A program made the position numbers and the translations under genes. DNA of 54,654 nt, from positions 1-54,654 of the forward strand of contig JBOFWM010000087.1 of assembly GCA_051653625.1 (NCBI GenBank). Direction: 5' to 3'. Within the stretch, counting starts at the first letter, position 1. Every line of letters starts with the position of its first letter. Origin of the DNA: SFDP01 sp051653625 (GTDB lineage Bacteria > Bacillota > Clostridia > Lachnospirales > Lachnospiraceae). The notes below the pieces were generated by a model. That model ran no database searches. It was not told where the DNA came from and worked only from the letters and a program-made list of their open reading frames with translations. This document shows positions 44,607 to 52,454 of the stretch, one piece after another.

Positions 44607-45974
44607 ATGAGTGAAAACAATACCACAGTAGTACATCATCATAGCACATTAGATCCAATACCAGCAAACAAACGTATTTTAGGAATTAGTTCCTATCTTT
44701 TTGCATGGCTAGGTGGATGTGTATCTATAGGAACATTTACATTAGGCTCTAGCGTTGTTGAAACCGGTCTTAATTTATATCAAGCTTTTTTAGCCATGCT
44801 AATTGGTTCTTTAATATTAATTATAGGATTAGTTGTAAATGATAGATTATGTTATAAAACAGGAATTCCTTATGTTATACAGCTTAAAAGTGCATTTGGA
44901 GCAAAGGGTAATATTGTTCCATCTATGCTAAGAGCAGCTCCGGCCATTGTATGGTACGGTGTACAAAGTTGGTTAGCAGGAACTGCAATGAATACTATTG
45001 CTAAAACAATGTTTGGTTATGATAATATTGTACTATTTTTTATTGTATTTCAATTAATTCAATTATCGTTATCTTTACTTGGATTTCAAGGAATTAAATG
45101 GCTTGAAAACATTGGAGCATGTTTTATCATTGGAGCATTAATTTATATGTTCTACGTTTGTACGACAACCTATAGCACTGAAATTAAGGCATTAATTGAT
45201 CAAGAAGGAAGTTGGGGGATGCCATTTGTGAGTGCAATTATTTCTTTCTTTGGAGTTAATATTACTGTTATGTTGAATTGTGGTGATTATGTAAGAGAGT
45301 TAAAAACAGGATATAGCATACCTAAGAGAGGAGTAATTTATTTCTTGGCAATGGTTCCAGCTACAGTATTTATGGGAATTATTGGTTTAATGTTATCTTC
45401 AGCAACTGGAATTGCAAACCCAATTACTGCATTTTCACAAGCAATTGACAATAAATTTTTAGTTGTAATTACATTATTATTTATTTTATTTGCTCAAATG
45501 ACAACAAACTTATTATCAAATGTTATTCCACCTACTTATGCATTAATTGATGCATTTAAATTAAAGCATAAAACTGCTGCAATTCTAGTGAGCATTTTAG
45601 CAGTTTGTACTTTTCCTTGGGAATTAACAAAAGAAACATCTGCTGCTGGATTAGATACTTTTGTTTTAATTTATACTGCTTTCTTTGGTCCAATTTTTGC
45701 AGTATTAACAACAGATTATTATTTTGTACGTAAACAAAAGATGAATCTTGATGATTTATATGATGACAAAGGTCCTTTTGCTGGAATTAATTGGGCAGCA
45801 ATTATTGCAATTGCAGTTGGTGCTATAATCGGATTGTTCAATGTAAGTATTTCATTTTTTACAGCTACAATACCAACTGCATTAGTTTACTACTTTTTAA
45901 TGAAAAAAATGAAATCTTCAAAACCATTCTGCAAAGGTACTGATTTAGAAGAGAAAAATACCAATAGAAATTAA
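44607..45974 (+). CDS. NCS1-family nucleobase/ureide permease
   Basis: This 455-residue membrane protein has about 12 helices and belongs to the nucleobase:cation symporter-1 family (cytosine, allantoin and hydantoin permeases). The N-terminus reads LDPIPANKRILGISSYLFAWLGGC, and central helices carry GVQSWLAGTAMN, the substrate-site region of NCS1. The adjacent amidohydrolase suggests allantoin, hydantoin or a related ureide, but the true substrate is inferred from context. AAAAGGAGAAA lies before the ATG. Confidence 0.85.
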   Translation: MSENNTTVVHHHSTLDPIPANKRILGISSYLFAWLGGCVSIGTFTLGSSVVETGLNLYQAFLAMLIGSLILIIGLVVNDRLCYKTGIPYVIQLKSAFGAKGNIVPSMLRAAPAIVWYGVQSWLAGTAMNTIAKTMFGYDNIVLFFIVFQLIQLSLSLLGFQGIKWLENIGACFIIGALIYMFYVCTTTYSTEIKALIDQEGSWGMPFVSAIISFFGVNITVMLNCGDYVRELKTGYSIPKRGVIYFLAMVPATVFMGIIGLMLSSATGIANPITAFSQAIDNKFLVVITLLFILFAQMTTNLLSNVIPPTYALIDAFKLKHKTAAILVSILAVCTFPWELTKETSAAGLDTFVLIYTAFFGPIFAVLTTDYYFVRKQKMNLDDLYDDKGPFAGINWAAIIAIAVGAIIGLFNVSISFFTATIPTALVYYFLMKKMKSSKPFCKGTDLEEKNTNRN

Positions 45975-46087
45975 TAATTAAAAAATGAACTTTTTTCAAG
46001 TCAAGTATCTCATCAGTTGAAAAATATGGCCAATGAACTTTCAATTTTTAAAAAATCAACTATTTATTTTGTATATAAAAGAATTGT

Positions 46088-46134
46088 AAAAAAGAACAGA
46101 GAATTTTATCAATTAAATTTTTCTGTTCTTTTTT
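46088..46134 (+). terminator. Intrinsic terminator after the permease gene
   Basis: A 13-bp stem AAAAAAGAACAGA / TCTGTTCTTTTTT extends inwards with AATTT/AAATT pairs and ends in Ts. It lies 114 bases after the stop codon. Between 45975 and 46087 I see only A+T-rich sequence. Confidence 0.85.
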
Positions 46135-46338
46135 GTTTAAAACAAAAACTTTAAATGAAATTATCTTTATTAAATCTTCTTGAAATCTAATATTTCCTTT
46201 TTTATAAGATTTACTATCTATTCGTTTATAGTTTATACTGGAATATTATTCTTCCTAGTATTATTATATTTAATTGTCATTTTTCTAAATATTGAATTAT
46301 AATAGAATATTTTAAAGAGTATATATAATTATACTAGG
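46135..46338. other. A+T-rich intergenic sequence without visible features
   Basis: About 200 very A+T-rich bases between the terminator and the next promoter. I find no coding frame of note and no clear repeat. Confidence 0.6.
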
Positions 46339-46367
46339 TTGACAAGTAAACTTGGCTATGATATTAT
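46339..46367 (+). promoter_or_regulatory. Consensus promoter of the DUF6442-XRE operon
   Basis: TTGACA (46339-46344), exactly 17 bases, then TATTAT (46362-46367): among the strongest promoters in the window. Transcription would start at about 46374. Confidence 0.85.
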
Positions 46368-46372
46368 GATTG

Positions 46373-46390
46373 TGCAAATAAAACTTTGCA
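46373..46390 (+). promoter_or_regulatory. Palindrome at the transcription start, candidate operator
   Basis: TGCAAA-(6)-TTTGCA is a perfect inverted repeat placed at the expected +1 to +18. A regulator of the XRE family is encoded second in the same operon, so autoregulation by blocking the promoter is plausible. Not demonstrated. Confidence 0.5.
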
Positions 46391-46423
46391 AAAATACAAT
46401 ATAACTTGTAAGGAGATGTTATT

Positions 46424-46756
46424 ATGGAAAAAGAGAGAATCTTAGAAAAAAGTAGAAATGAAAATGAAAAGGGAGATGAACGTGAAAAAAGCATTAGTCA
46501 ACAAGCAAATGAAAATGCTTATTGGGCTATCATGATTGTATATTTATTATTGGGAATTGCATCAAATATCCAAGAGTGGATTACTGGAAATTCATTTGCA
46601 AATTATCGTGTATTTATGCTTGCATTTTTTGTTGGTTTCTTTGGGAAGATGCTTACACAATACTTTTATACTAAAAAGAACTATTATTTATTTATCGCCA
46701 TAGCTGCAATTGTTTTATGTATTTTAGATATTTATGCAATAATTGTAGGTATATAA
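46424..46756 (+). CDS. Small membrane protein, DUF6442-like
   Basis: The 110-residue product has a charged N-terminal 30 residues (KERILEKSRNENEKGDEREKSI) and three hydrophobic helices (about 34-50, 60-75 and 88-108). It is probably the DUF6442 family, which is often encoded next to a small XRE regulator in Firmicutes. Function unknown. GGAGATG is the ribosome-binding site. The XRE gene follows after 2 bases. Confidence 0.75.
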   Translation: MEKERILEKSRNENEKGDEREKSISQQANENAYWAIMIVYLLLGIASNIQEWITGNSFANYRVFMLAFFVGFFGKMLTQYFYTKKNYYLFIAIAAIVLCILDIYAIIVGI

Positions 46757-46758
46757 AA

Positions 46759-46968
46759 ATGGAGAAAGATGAATTAATTTTAAAAAATAAATTAAAAATT
46801 GCAAGAGCTGAAAAGAATTTGTCTCAGCAAGAACTTTCAGATTTAGTTGGTGTTTCTCGAAACACAATAAGTTCAATAGAAACTGGACAATTCAATCCTA
46901 CTGCTAAATTAGCTCTGATTTTGTGTATCGCCTTAGATAAGAAATTTGAGGAATTATTTTACTTTTAG
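46759..46968 (+). CDS. XRE-family transcriptional regulator
   Basis: This 69-residue protein is a single helix-turn-helix domain: NKLKIARAEKNLSQQELSDLVGVSRNTISSIETGQFNPTAKLALILCIALDKKFEELFYF. It resembles the small YozG/HTH_3 regulators. The frame extends upstream to 46717 inside the membrane gene, but ATG 46759 begins at the usual family N-terminus. The palindrome at 46373-46390 is its likely target. The 173 bases up to 47142 show nothing further. Confidence 0.9.
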   Translation: MEKDELILKNKLKIARAEKNLSQQELSDLVGVSRNTISSIETGQFNPTAKLALILCIALDKKFEELFYF

Positions 46969-47141
46969 AATACAAATTTAGCAAGAACCAATATCAAAAG
47001 ATCAATTATAAGTCCTATACTAGCGAAAAATTATGAATACTGTAACGTAGTGATTATAGGAAATGTGAAGAGATATGATTTAATAATGGATATTTTTAAT
47101 TATTGAATCATATAGTAATAAAAAGTCTTAAGGACAGGATT

Positions 47142-47528
47142 ATGGATATTGAAAAAAAATTAGATTTGATTCGCTATATTAGAAATGAAGAGAAAAATAA
47201 TCATACTACAATGCGAATGCGAGAACATATTTTATATGGACCAATTCACGAAAAACAAAATGACTCTTACTCTTATTTAGAACATATGAAAAAAACTGAA
47301 AATACAAATGCGGAATCAAGTGAAGATAAAATACATACTTTTTCAACACTTCGTTTCCGTTTTTTTATTGCTGTATTTATTTTTCTATCATTTTTTTATA
47401 TAGAATTGAATGATATTTCTATTGGAATTATTACAAGTAATTGGATTGTAGAGCTAATTGATCGTCCATTTGATACAAAATTCATTGATTTTATAGAAGA
47501 ATTCCCTTATACTCTAACTATTGACTAA
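47142..47528 (+). CDS. Small membrane protein of unknown function
   Basis: This 128-residue protein starts MDIEKKLDLIRYIRNEEKNNHTT, has a hydrophilic middle part and one membrane helix at about 74-95. I do not recognise a family. ATG 47142 is placed 7 bases after AAGGACAGG; a TTG at 47103 is open but lacks a site. It ends 28 bases before the radical SAM gene start, and is likely in the same unit. Confidence 0.65.
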   Translation: MDIEKKLDLIRYIRNEEKNNHTTMRMREHILYGPIHEKQNDSYSYLEHMKKTENTNAESSEDKIHTFSTLRFRFFIAVFIFLSFFYIELNDISIGIITSNWIVELIDRPFDTKFIDFIEEFPYTLTID

Positions 47529-47556
47529 AAACAAGAAAAAAAGGATATCCTATATC

Positions 47557-49434
47557 ATGATAAAACAAAAATTAGCACTAAGTGATGAAATACTAATGAA
47601 TATTGAAAAACCAGCAAGGTATATTGGAAATGAAGTAAATTCCGTTGTCAAGAAGAAAGAAGAGATTGACATTCGTTTTGCGATGTGTTTTCCAGATGTA
47701 TATGAAATCGGAATGTCCCATTTAGGAATTCAAATTATATATGATATGTTAAATAGTTTTGAAGATACTTGGTGTGAGAGAGTGTATTCACCATGGGTAG
47801 ATTTAGATGAGATTATGCGTAAGAAACAGATTCCGCTCTTTGCATTAGAATCTCAAGATCAAATTTGTGAGTTTGATTTTTTAGGAATTACGATACAATA
47901 TGAAATGTGTTATACCAATATTTTACAAATCTTAGATTTATCAAATATTCCATTATATAGTAAAGATCGTACGGACGATCATCCTATCGTAATTGGAGGT
48001 GGACCTTGTACATATAATCCAGAGCCAATTGCTGATTTTTTTGATCTATTTTATATTGGTGAAGCAGAAACGCAATATCGTAATTTACTTGATTTATACA
48101 AAGATATGAAAAAAAGTGGAGCAACAAGAGAAGAATTTTTGCGAAAAGCAGGATGTATTCCTGGAATATATGCACCTTCTTTATATGAAGTTAGTTATAA
48201 AGAAGATGGAACCATTGATACCTTTTTACCAATATATGATGAATTACCAACTATTATTGAAAAAGAAATGGTAACGGATGTTTCTAATACATATTATCCA
48301 ATGAAACCAGTTGTACCGTTCATTAAAGTTACACAAGATCGTGTTGTATTAGAAATTCAAAGAGGTTGTATTAGAGGATGTCGTTTTTGTCAAGCAGGAC
48401 AACTATATAGACCAGTAAGAGAACGTGATGTAGAAGTATTAAAACAATACGCTATAACTATGTTAAAAAATACCGGTCACGAAGAAATTTCTCTTAGTTC
48501 TCTTAGTTCAAGTGATTATAGTAAACTTGAAGAATTAATTTACTTTTTAATTGATGAATGTAAGAAAAAATCAATTAATATTTCTTTGCCATCTCTTCGC
48601 ATTGATGAATTCGCATTAAATATTATGAGTCAAGTACAAGATGTTAAGAAAAGCTCTCTAACCTTTGCGCCTGAAGCTGGAAGTCAAAGACTACGTAATG
48701 TAATTAATAAAGGTTTGACAGAAGAAATGATTTTAAAAGGAAGTGAAGATGCATTTCTTGGTGGATGGACAAGAGTAAAACTGTATTTTATGCTTGGTCT
48801 TCCAACAGAAACAGAGGAAGATGCAGCAGGTATTGCCGAATTATGTAATAAAATAGCAGCAAGATATTTTGAGGTACTTTCTAAGGAAGAAAGAAAATCT
48901 TCACCAGTGCAAATTGTTGCAAGTTCTTCTTTCTTTATTCCAAAACCATTTACTCCATTCCAATGGTCAAGAATGGATACAAAGGAGGAATATATTGAAA
49001 AAGTTCATGTGGTTAAGCGTGCACTAAAAGAACAATTAAATCAAAAAAGAATAAAATATAATTGGCATGAATCAGATCTTAGTGTAATTGAAGGTATACT
49101 TGCAAGAGGTGATAGAAAGTTATCAAAAGTTATTGAAGCAGTATATCATAAAGGTTGTATTTACGATGCATGGAGTGAACATTTTAAATATGATAAATGG
49201 ATGGAGTCTATGAAGGAAGAAAATCTATCTGTTTCTTTCTATACAACAAGAAAACGTGAGTTAGATGAAATATTTCCATGGGATTTTATACATTGTGGCG
49301 TAAATAAAGAGTTTTTAATTCGAGAATACAAAAAAGCCATTGGCGAAGAAGTTACTTTGAATTGTAAACTGCAATGTAATGCTTGTGGTGCTTCAAAGTA
49401 CGACACAGGTATCTGTATGGAAAAAAGAAAATAA
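47557..49434 (+). CDS. TIGR03960 family B12-binding radical SAM protein
   Basis: The 625-residue protein has an N-terminal B12-binding-like region (RFAMCFPDVYEIGMSHLGIQIIYDMLN) and a radical SAM core with C271, C275 and C278 (RGCIRGCRFC). It matches the TIGR03960 family, whose reaction is unknown but which is always paired with the next gene's family. ATG 47557 follows AAGGA by 11 bases; a TTG at 47521 lies inside the preceding gene. C-terminal Cys (LQCNACGASKYDTGIC) may bind a second cluster. Confidence 0.9.
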   Translation: MIKQKLALSDEILMNIEKPARYIGNEVNSVVKKKEEIDIRFAMCFPDVYEIGMSHLGIQIIYDMLNSFEDTWCERVYSPWVDLDEIMRKKQIPLFALESQDQICEFDFLGITIQYEMCYTNILQILDLSNIPLYSKDRTDDHPIVIGGGPCTYNPEPIADFFDLFYIGEAETQYRNLLDLYKDMKKSGATREEFLRKAGCIPGIYAPSLYEVSYKEDGTIDTFLPIYDELPTIIEKEMVTDVSNTYYPMKPVVPFIKVTQDRVVLEIQRGCIRGCRFCQAGQLYRPVRERDVEVLKQYAITMLKNTGHEEISLSSLSSSDYSKLEELIYFLIDECKKKSINISLPSLRIDEFALNIMSQVQDVKKSSLTFAPEAGSQRLRNVINKGLTEEMILKGSEDAFLGGWTRVKLYFMLGLPTETEEDAAGIAELCNKIAARYFEVLSKEERKSSPVQIVASSSFFIPKPFTPFQWSRMDTKEEYIEKVHVVKRALKEQLNQKRIKYNWHESDLSVIEGILARGDRKLSKVIEAVYHKGCIYDAWSEHFKYDKWMESMKEENLSVSFYTTRKRELDEIFPWDFIHCGVNKEFLIREYKKAIGEEVTLNCKLQCNACGASKYDTGICMEKRK

Positions 49435-49453
49435 AGAAAGGATAAATAATCCA

Positions 49454-50155
49454 TTGAAAATTAGAGTAAAATATAAAAAATATGGACCAGTAAAATTTAT
49501 TGGACATTTAGATATGATGAGATATTTTCAAAAGGCTATTCGAAGAGCGGAAATAGATATTGCGTATTCTTCGGGATTTAGCCCACATCAAATCATGAGT
49601 TTTGCGGCACCTCTTGGTGTTGGTATGGAAAGCAACGGAGAATATTTTGATATCGAACTTCATTCTCATAAGGGAAGTGTTGACTTTGTAAAAACGTTAA
49701 ATAATGCAATGGCAAATGGAATAGAGGTTTTAAGTGCAACAAAATTGGAAGATACAACCATCAATGCTATGGCAAGCGTTGCAGCAGCTAGTTATACGAT
49801 TCTTCCAAAGGATAATTCTACTTTTTTTGAACAATATGAAGAACAAGTAGCAAATTTTTATGCACAAGAAGAGATCTTGATGGAGAAAAAAACAAAAAAG
49901 GGCAGTAAAATTATGGATTTAAAACAAGGAATTTATTCCCTTGTAGCAAAAGACAATGCCATTACTATGTTTGTGGATGCAAGTAGTGCAGGAAACATTA
50001 AACCAATCATGGTATTAGAAGCTATATTTTTATATGCTAATATTCCTTTTCATTCAAATAATTATCAAATTATTCGCGAAGAAACTTTTGCAAAAATAGA
50101 AAAAGAAGGACAACTTACATATGTTCCTTTATCTGAAATAGGAGTGGATTTTTGA
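49454..50155 (+). CDS. TIGR03936 (DUF2344) radical SAM-linked protein
   Basis: This 233-residue protein begins LKIRVKYKKYGPVKFIGHLDMMRYFQKAIRRAEIDIAYSSGFSPHQIMSFAAPLGVGMES, the signature of TIGR03936/DUF2344. In Firmicutes it is encoded with the TIGR03960 protein, in some species fused to it. Start TTG 49454 has GAAAGGA 11 bases upstream; the longer frame beginning at 49379 lies inside the radical SAM gene. The stop overlaps the RNase gene start by 4 bases. Function unknown, possibly rRNA or ribosomal modification. Confidence 0.88.
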   Translation: MKIRVKYKKYGPVKFIGHLDMMRYFQKAIRRAEIDIAYSSGFSPHQIMSFAAPLGVGMESNGEYFDIELHSHKGSVDFVKTLNNAMANGIEVLSATKLEDTTINAMASVAAASYTILPKDNSTFFEQYEEQVANFYAQEEILMEKKTKKGSKIMDLKQGIYSLVAKDNAITMFVDASSAGNIKPIMVLEAIFLYANIPFHSNNYQIIREETFAKIEKEGQLTYVPLSEIGVDF

Positions 50156-51318
50156 GAAATAAAACATTAGTTATAACTAGATATGAAGAAAAAATTGCAG
50201 CTATGATCTTTCAAAATCAGTCATTGGAATGGCTCTTTGTTAGCAACAAAGAGCCTTCTTATTTAGGAAGAATTTATGTTGGCCGTATTCAAAAAATAGA
50301 TCAAGTGTTACAAGCAGCTTTTGTCGAATATGATAAAGGAAAGTTGGGATACTTGTCTTTAAAAGATATAATTAGTGATGATGCTATCGTTGTTGGGGCA
50401 CAGCTGCTTGTTCAATTAAAAAAGGAAGCCATAAAAACAAAACTTCCGACTCTTACTTGTGATATTAATCTTTCAAAAAAATATAGTGTTATAACGTTAA
50501 AAGAACCTGGTATTGGAATTAGTAAAAAAATTTCAAAAATAGATAAAACTCAATTTTTAACAAATTTAAATAATTATGGATTGGTAGAAAAGATGGAACA
50601 ATCTTCCTACGGATTTATTTTACGTACAAATGCTGTGTATGAAGCAACTTTAGAACTACTAAAGGAAGAAGTAATTCAATCCATTAAAGAACTTGATTTG
50701 ATCCAACAAACTTGGAAAAACAGAACTTTTTTTTCTTGTCTTTATCAACCAGAGCAATTGTATCTTACTACTATTCGAGATCTTTCAACAAAAAAATATG
50801 ATTCAATTCTAACAGATCAAAAAGATATTTTTGAAGAATTGCATGCAACAAATCAATTCTTAGAAAAAGAAATTAGATTGTATGATGATGAGAAAATCTC
50901 TCTTTCAAATTTATATTCTATAAATACAAAAATTTTGGAATGTCTAGATAAAAAGGTATGGTTAAAAAATGGTGGTTACTTTATAGTGGAATCGACGGAA
51001 GCACTGCATGTCATTGATGTGAATAGTGGTAAATTTACAAAGAAAAAATGGTCAGATGAACAAATATTATTGTTTAATAAAGAAGCAGCAATTGATATTG
51101 TTAGGCATATTCGTTTACGTAATTTATCCGGAATTATAATAATTGATTTTATTAATCATAATAAGAAAGAACAAGATAAGGAATTGTTATCATATTTAAC
51201 AACATTGACAAAAAATGAGGAAATTAAAACATTTGTTGTAGATATGACACCTTTAGGTCTTGTAGAAATTACAAGAGAAAAAATCAAAAAATCTTTATCC
51301 GAAGAAATGAAAAAGTAA
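50152..51318 (+). CDS. RNase E/G family ribonuclease (short form)
   Basis: The 388-residue protein has an N-terminal S1-like segment (LGRIYVGRIQKI...QAAFVEY) and the RNase H-like catalytic part with D289 (VIDVNSG) and D332 (IIIDFIN). The two Asp are 43 residues apart, as D303 and D346 of E. coli RNase E. E. coli RNase G has 489 residues; this protein stops after the PLGLVEITREK segment and lacks the later Zn-link and small domain. The TTG start overlaps the preceding stop (TTGA). A perfect 11-bp hairpin lies 80-104 bases into the gene. Confidence 0.85.
   Translation: MRNKTLVITRYEEKIAAMIFQNQSLEWLFVSNKEPSYLGRIYVGRIQKIDQVLQAAFVEYDKGKLGYLSLKDIISDDAIVVGAQLLVQLKKEAIKTKLPTLTCDINLSKKYSVITLKEPGIGISKKISKIDKTQFLTNLNNYGLVEKMEQSSYGFILRTNAVYEATLELLKEEVIQSIKELDLIQQTWKNRTFFSCLYQPEQLYLTTIRDLSTKKYDSILTDQKDIFEELHATNQFLEKEIRLYDDEKISLSNLYSINTKILECLDKKVWLKNGGYFIVESTEALHVIDVNSGKFTKKKWSDEQILLFNKEAAIDIVRHIRLRNLSGIIIIDFINHNKKEQDKELLSYLTTLTKNEEIKTFVVDMTPLGLVEITREKIKKSLSEEMKK
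50231..50255 (+). repeat. Perfect 11-bp hairpin inside the RNase G gene
   Basis: GGCTCTTTGTT (50231-50241) and AACAAAGAGCC (50245-50255) are perfect complements with a 3-base AGC loop, followed by TTCTTATTT. Five G+C pairs make it stable. Located 80 bases after the start codon; it resembles a terminator or a nuclease site. Confidence 0.5.
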
Positions 51319-51324
51319 AAATAC

Positions 51325-51354
51325 TTGACAGGTATTGGTAACTTGTGTTAATAT
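51325..51354 (+). promoter_or_regulatory. Promoter of rplU-prp-rpmA
   Basis: TTGACA (51325-51330), 18 bases, then TAATAT (51349-51354). It precedes the L21 leader; a 17-base alternative reading ends in TTAATA. Confidence 0.7.
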
Positions 51355-51357
51355 CTA

Positions 51358-51434
51358 TGAGTATGCCGCATAGCGAGGTTATAAGCGTAAGAAATTACCA
51401 CCATAGCTAGCGAGTAAATAGTAGGAGGTGCATT
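51358..51434 (+). promoter_or_regulatory. L21 leader (cis-regulatory RNA, Rfam L21_leader type)
   Basis: The leader contains the conserved blocks GCCGCATAGCGAGG, ATAAGCGTAAG and CCATAGCTAGCGAG seen upstream of rplU in Firmicutes. It probably binds L21 (or L27) to control its own operon. AGGAGGTG (51423-51430) is the ribosome-binding site. A covariance search would confirm the class. Confidence 0.85.
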
Positions 51435-51740
51435 ATGTACGCAATTATCGCAACAGGTGGAAAACAGTACAAAGTTTCTGAAGGTGATATCGTTAGAATC
51501 GAAAAGCTTGATGTTGAAGCTGGAAACACTGTAACATTTGATCAGGTTATCGCAGTAAAAGATAGCGAACTTAAAGTAGGTAGTGATGTGGCATCTGCAA
51601 CAGTTACAGCAACTGTTATGGATCAAGCAAAAGCTCGTAAAGTTATCGTTTACAAATATAAGAGAAAATCTGGATATCACAAAAAAAATGGTCATAGACA
51701 AGCATACACAGAAGTTAAAATTGAAAAAATTAACGCTTAA
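51435..51740 (+). CDS. rplU: 50S ribosomal protein L21
   Basis: This 101-residue protein begins MYAIIATGGKQYKVSEGDIVRIEKLDVEAG and ends with YKYKRKSGYHKKNGHRQAYTEVKIEKI, the L21 signature. It starts 4 bases after AGGAGGTG. It leads the rplU-prp-rpmA unit controlled by the leader upstream. Confidence 0.99.
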   Translation: MYAIIATGGKQYKVSEGDIVRIEKLDVEAGNTVTFDQVIAVKDSELKVGSDVASATVTATVMDQAKARKVIVYKYKRKSGYHKKNGHRQAYTEVKIEKINA

Positions 51741-51751
51741 TAGGTTGTATC

Positions 51752-52081
51752 ATGACGACAATTTCATTTTATAAAACAAGAAATAATGAATATCAAAAAT
51801 TTGTCTGTAAAGGACATGCTGGTTTTTCAGTAGCAGGAGAAGACATTGTCTGTGCGGCTATTTCTGTTTTGGTAATTAATACCATTAATTCTTTAGAGTT
51901 AATTACAAAAGAGGATATTAAAATTGAAACAGATGAAAAATCAGGATACATTTCATGCGAATTTAATGGAACATTAAAGGATACTAGTATCGCTTTAATG
52001 GATTCATTAGTTCTTGGATTAACTGAAATTAACAAACAGTATCAAAAGAAGTATATTAAATTAAAATTTAAGGAGGTGTAG
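51752..52081 (+). CDS. prp: Ribosomal-processing cysteine protease Prp
   Basis: This 109-residue protein (YsxB family) has the catalytic pair H22 (CKGHAGFSVAGED) and C34 (IVCAAISVL). Prp cleaves the N-terminal extension of ribosomal protein L27, encoded immediately downstream, which carries such an extension. Overlap and spacing place it in one operon with rplU and rpmA. Confidence 0.96.
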   Translation: MTTISFYKTRNNEYQKFVCKGHAGFSVAGEDIVCAAISVLVINTINSLELITKEDIKIETDEKSGYISCEFNGTLKDTSIALMDSLVLGLTEINKQYQKKYIKLKFKEV

Positions 52082-52085
52082 ACTC

Positions 52086-52370
52086 ATGTTAAATATGAAC
52101 CTTCAATTTTTTGCCCATAAAAAGGGTGTAGGTTCTACTAAAAATGGTAGAGATTCTGAATCAAAAAGATTAGGTGCAAAAAGAGCTGATGGACAATTTG
52201 TGAAAGCAGGGAATATTTTATACAGACAACGTGGAACAAAAATTCATCCAGGTGTAAACGTAGGACGTGGCGGAGATGATACATTATTCGCTTTAGTTGA
52301 CGGTGTACTTAAATTCGAAAGAAAAGGAAGAGATAAAAAACAAGCTTCCGTATATCCTGTAGAACAATAG
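52086..52370 (+). CDS. rpmA: 50S ribosomal protein L27 with cleavable N-terminus
   Basis: The 94-residue protein starts MLNMNLQFF before AHKKGVGSTKNGRDSESKRLG. In Firmicutes the first nine residues are removed by Prp at the FF/AHKK junction; this sequence has exactly that form. L27 lies near the peptidyl-transferase centre. GGAGGTG just ahead is the ribosome-binding site. Confidence 0.99.
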   Translation: MLNMNLQFFAHKKGVGSTKNGRDSESKRLGAKRADGQFVKAGNILYRQRGTKIHPGVNVGRGGDDTLFALVDGVLKFERKGRDKKQASVYPVEQ

Positions 52371-52382
52371 TACGTATTTGTT

Positions 52383-52422
52383 GGGCTTCAAACCATCCAA
52401 ATTGTGTTTGAAGTCCATTTTT
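52383..52422 (+). terminator. Intrinsic terminator after rpmA
   Basis: GGGCTTCAAAC pairs with GTTTGAAGTCC (11 bp, one G-T) around 12 bases, followed by A and six Ts. It closes the ribosomal unit before obg. Confidence 0.85.
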
Positions 52423-52454
52423 TAGTATATAAGAAAGATAAAAAAGGTGTTATA

